NCBI GenBank assembly: GCA_018992685.1
Contig: JACVGT010000013.1
Location: 1 to 64,000 of the forward strand
Direction of reading: 5' to 3'
Source of the DNA: Theionarchaea archaeon
GTDB lineage: Archaea; Methanobacteriota_B; Thermococci; Methanofastidiosales; SZ-28-30
Length of the DNA: 64,000 nucleotides
Below are positions 61,531 through 64,000 of this stretch, piece after piece. Under the pieces are notes generated by a model. It saw only the letters and a list, made by a program, of their open reading frames with translations. It searched no databases and was not told the origin of the DNA. Position 1 is the first letter of the stretch. Each line of letters starts with the position of its first letter. The translations under genes and the position numbers were made by a program.

Positions 61531-61720
61531 GTAATGCTAATGTAATCAAATTTTCGGAATTAAAAAATATGACCTATTTTATGGTTCCAAGTGCACATTA
61601 TTTCTCAATTAGACTTTTTATTTAGATAACTCTATCTCAAAGCGATTTCCCTATTCCTGATTCGCATATTGATCTGTGCAGGCTAATTCATTCCTGACCA
61701 GTACGTGAGATTTACGCATT
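61531..61720. other. AT-rich spacer
   Basis: AT-rich bases follow copy 2 of the RNA-like element up to the stop codon of the next minus-strand gene. No gene or hairpin was recognised. Confidence 0.35.
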
Positions 61721-62284
61721 CTATTCCTGGACAAAGTGCCATTCACACCATACATCTCCTGAATGCTCGTCAGGGGGACAGCGCACGCAGACACACGTGA
61801 TATGAGGGTTGATTTCTCTTACAAAATTGGAGAGGTAGTTGTATCTCACCTGTTTGCAGGGGAACTCTGGAAATCCTTTCTTTAACCGAGTTAACTGTGT
61901 CTTGCAATTGAGGATCCTCAGAATGCCTGTACCATTTTCCACGGTGATGATTTTCTCCTGTTGATCAAGTGCCCAGCTCGTGGTCTGCAGAGCTCTCATG
62001 AGAGTCTCAACAGAAGGGTCTTGCAGGTTCAAGATACGCTTGAGGGCTTTTGCTTCAAGAGTTCCCATGGCATTCCACACTTCGGCATCAATTTCTGCAG
62101 CAGCCTCTGTCCCAAACCGGTTCTCAATACCCAGAAAGTACAACCCATCTACTCTCCAGATGTTCCTGTTATTGAACATCATAATCTCAATGAGCTTATC
62201 CCTAGGCAATGCTTCCAACATGTCTCTGTCTTCGTCACTGATGTACGACATTGAGTCACCGAATCTGGCTTCACTCTTCACCAT
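61721..62284 (-). CDS. DUF6125-like protein
   Basis: The 187-residue protein ends with CVCVRCPPDEHSGDVWC-EW, a cysteine-rich signature of the DUF6125 group seen in many archaea and anaerobic bacteria. Conserved-looking patterns also occur at MFNNRNIWRVDGLYFLGIENRFG and AQTTSWALDQ-type segments. Four or more cysteines near the end may bind metal or an iron-sulfur cluster. Its function is not known. ATG 62284 has GGAGGG 13 bases upstream; ATG 62251, with GGTGAC, is another candidate. It follows the flavoprotein gene with a 49-base gap and may share its transcript. Confidence 0.65.
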   Translation of the reverse strand: MVKSEARFGDSMSYISDEDRDMLEALPRDKLIEIMMFNNRNIWRVDGLYFLGIENRFGTEAAAEIDAEVWNAMGTLEAKALKRILNLQDPSVETLMRALQTTSWALDQQEKIITVENGTGILRILNCKTQLTRLKKGFPEFPCKQVRYNYLSNFVREINPHITCVCVRCPPDEHSGDVWCEWHFVQE

Positions 62285-62333
62285 ATAAGTGTTACCCTCC
62301 AAACCAGAGTATGAAGGTCGCTCAAAGAGCCAC

Positions 62334-63641
62334 TCACACCCCCCCACAGGCTGTGGCAAGGGTTCTCCATTGTGGAAACCTCTTTGGGTTTTTTGGATAT
62401 CGACTGTAAACAGCCCTTAGGATACCCATCTTGCCGAGAGCACAGGCCAATTTGAAGAGGAGGGAAGGGGTTTTTGCTGCATTAGCGGCTGTGGTAAGGA
62501 TGTCAGTCAACGTAAAGGAGGGTTCTTTTTCCTCCAGCTGAGACAAGACTTCATCAGTGATGACATTCTGCAACAAGGATTGGAGTTCTTTGCTGGTAAG
62601 AGACACCATGAAGTCTCTTAAAGGCAGTGATGATCCAAGAAGCGCACCGTATCTCTGCATGAAATCATAGTTGTACTTCCACAATACCTCCAGAGAGGTG
62701 TCTTTGCTGTGGATGGCCTCTGCTGCCGTTGTAGCTGCCATGTGGCCTGCAGTGAAGGCAGGTGCTATTCCTTCTCCTGTCAAGGGATTCGTGTGCCTGG
62801 CAGCATCACCACAGGCCAAGAGACCTGGAGCCACCATGGAAGGAAGAGAACCTCCAAGGGGGAGAGCACCATAGCCTGCTTGGGTTTTCTCCTTGATTTT
62901 GAATCGTGTGTGTTCGTGGAGCGCCTGAGCCACTGCCTTTCTGAAATGGGTACTGCGCTGTTCCATCCCTCCAGCACCCACGTTCAATTCATAGGTTCCC
63001 TTGGGAAAGAACCAGAAATACCCTGAAGGCACGAAGGAATTGTCAAAAACGATGGTTGCGTATTCCTGAGATATTGCCTCTTCCAGGATGATGTTCTCCT
63101 TATATCCCAATCCGATACGTGATGGGCTGCCGCGCCCACGTCTGAGCTCCCTACTGAGGACAGAGAAAACCCCACTACAATCCATGGTCAATGTCCCAAG
63201 GTAGGACGCATCATGAGTCTTAACACCATGTACTTCATTTTTCCCAACAGACCCCCGTACGACTCCTTGGTGAAGTTCTGCTCCTCTTCTGAGAAGCTCC
63301 TTTACCATGGTCTGCCCAAACTGCCATCTGTCTATAGTGCATAGAGGGTCGGTCACCCGAACGATGCCATGGTCACCGTCCATAAGTCCAGAAAAGGTGC
63401 AGACTTGCAGGCCTTTCAAAGGATAATGATCAACAGAAATCTGAAATTCATTCTTGAGCCATTTCACGATCCTCATGGGCATGAGTTCTCCACAAATCTT
63501 TCTGCCGACAAATTCTCTCCCTTTACGTTCTATGATACAGATGGTGAGATCCTCTCTCAGTGCTGTTAGGCCTGCAGCTGCTCCTGCAATTCCGCAGCCA
63601 ACAATAACGAGATCATAGGGAGCAATCGTCATATCACTCAT
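62334..63641 (-). CDS. Geranylgeranyl-reductase-family flavoprotein
   Basis: The 435-residue protein has the FAD-binding GCGIAGAAAG (about 15-24), the IERK segment, and the family motifs DCSG, PSGYFWFFPKG and GDAARHTNPLTGEGI (about 275-289). It probably reduces double bonds of geranylgeranyl chains in archaeal lipids or of related isoprenoids. Proteins of this class usually also have a cysteine-rich reductase region, which is not seen. ATG 63641 was chosen; ATG 63632 is also possible since the weak TATA (CTTAAAC, about 63657-63663) is about 26 bases from it. The TFB, UbiA and Tes genes in the window make a lipid role fitting. Confidence 0.82.
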   Translation of the reverse strand: MSDMTIAPYDLVIVGCGIAGAAAGLTALREDLTICIIERKGREFVGRKICGELMPMRIVKWLKNEFQISVDHYPLKGLQVCTFSGLMDGDHGIVRVTDPLCTIDRWQFGQTMVKELLRRGAELHQGVVRGSVGKNEVHGVKTHDASYLGTLTMDCSGVFSVLSRELRRGRGSPSRIGLGYKENIILEEAISQEYATIVFDNSFVPSGYFWFFPKGTYELNVGAGGMEQRSTHFRKAVAQALHEHTRFKIKEKTQAGYGALPLGGSLPSMVAPGLLACGDAARHTNPLTGEGIAPAFTAGHMAATTAAEAIHSKDTSLEVLWKYNYDFMQRYGALLGSSLPLRDFMVSLTSKELQSLLQNVITDEVLSQLEEKEPSFTLTDILTTAANAAKTPSLLFKLACALGKMGILRAVYSRYPKNPKRFPQWRTLATACGGV

Positions 63642-64000
63642 GATTAAGGAATTGTTGTTTAAGAATCTTATCATTTAGTAATCATGGCTTGTAGAATCTT
63701 TAACTTAATTGACGGTTCTCTCTAAATTCTTCATTCGATGCAAAAAGCGCTACACGAAAGTTCTAAGATCGTTGTAAACTTTTCACGACATTTTGATTGA
63801 GGAATGTTTTCAGCCTGCAAAAGCTCTCACCCCGCTAGATCATTCTCCCATCCGGATTGTCAGTCCGTGGGCTGCAGAAACCGGCGGAGGATGTTGAGAG
63901 GCCGAACCTCGAGACTCGCTTTCTGAGCATCATCCAATGCTCAGTGCGCAGTGCAAAAGATTTATTACAGGATGCGTAATAGACTGTGGAGGTTACAGTA
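63642..64000. other. Right-edge intergenic region with a promoter for the next gene
   Basis: No gene is seen. CTGAGCAT (63923-63930) and ATGCTCAG (63937-63944) form a perfect inverted repeat. TTTATTA (63960-63966) follows, with a GGAGG (63990-63994 region) and no start codon inside the window, so a plus-strand gene begins just beyond 64000. GAGG-CCGAA-CCTC (63898-63910) is another small hairpin. Confidence 0.45.

Overview
The window reads as a chromosomal segment of an archaeon, probably a heterotrophic euryarchaeote of the Thermoplasmata type (lineage is inference). Archaeal hallmarks are a TFB initiation factor, an archaeal tRNA-splicing endonuclease, a short archaeal-type PRPP synthetase, a geranylgeranyl-reductase-family flavoprotein, a radical SAM protein matching tetraether synthase, a presenilin-type protease, and TATA boxes centred about 26 bases before many start codons, which implies mostly leaderless mRNAs. 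A complete gyrase A subunit, an acyl-CoA dehydrogenase and a dienoyl-CoA-reductase-like flavoprotein fit euryarchaeal heterotrophs. I saw no rRNA, tRNA, CRISPR array or insertion sequence.

Layout. 0.1-7.7 kb: a 1997-residue secreted repeat protein, then a membrane-anchored protein with a cytoplasmic tail. 7.8-16.7 kb: CPBP protease with a ModE-like HTH, endA-eno, an APC permease, a DRG-type GTPase, a DinB-fold protein, an Lrp regulator coupled to pcp. 16.8-25.9 kb: prs, an HDAC-fold deacylase, an MFS carrier, a GbsR/MarR-like regulator overlapping a tetraether-synthase gene, D-aminopeptidase, a lone trpF-like gene, an acyl-CoA dehydrogenase. 26-28 kb: a PIN-GNAT-PUA/ASCH fusion overlapping an ASCH gene. 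28-33.8 kb: zinc-ribbon membrane protein, presenilin homologue, membrane-EEP fusion, Sir2, eIF2B-like protein.

34-44 kb is the most striking part. A four-gene operon carries bshC, bshB and bshA, a full bacillithiol-type thiol pathway. Beyond a convergent TFB gene lies gyrA-glmM-glmU. GlmM and GlmU would make UDP-GlcNAc, the substrate of BshA, so cofactor and precursor genes sit side by side.

44-64 kb holds small regulators, a HAD/zinc-ribbon/HTH operon, acetyltransferases, a UbiA prenyltransferase, an OYE-type oxidoreductase, a second secreted repeat protein, a TPR protein, a HEPN-like protein, an ABC exporter with a degenerate ATPase, a GH3-fold protein that lost its P-loop, a DUF6125-like protein and a geranylgeranyl-reductase-family gene. 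Between the last groups an 0.87 kb gene-poor stretch carries two tandem copies of a structured RNA-like element with an invariant apical loop containing a perfect Shine-Dalgarno sequence. That element and the bacillithiol operon are the best candidates for undescribed biology here.
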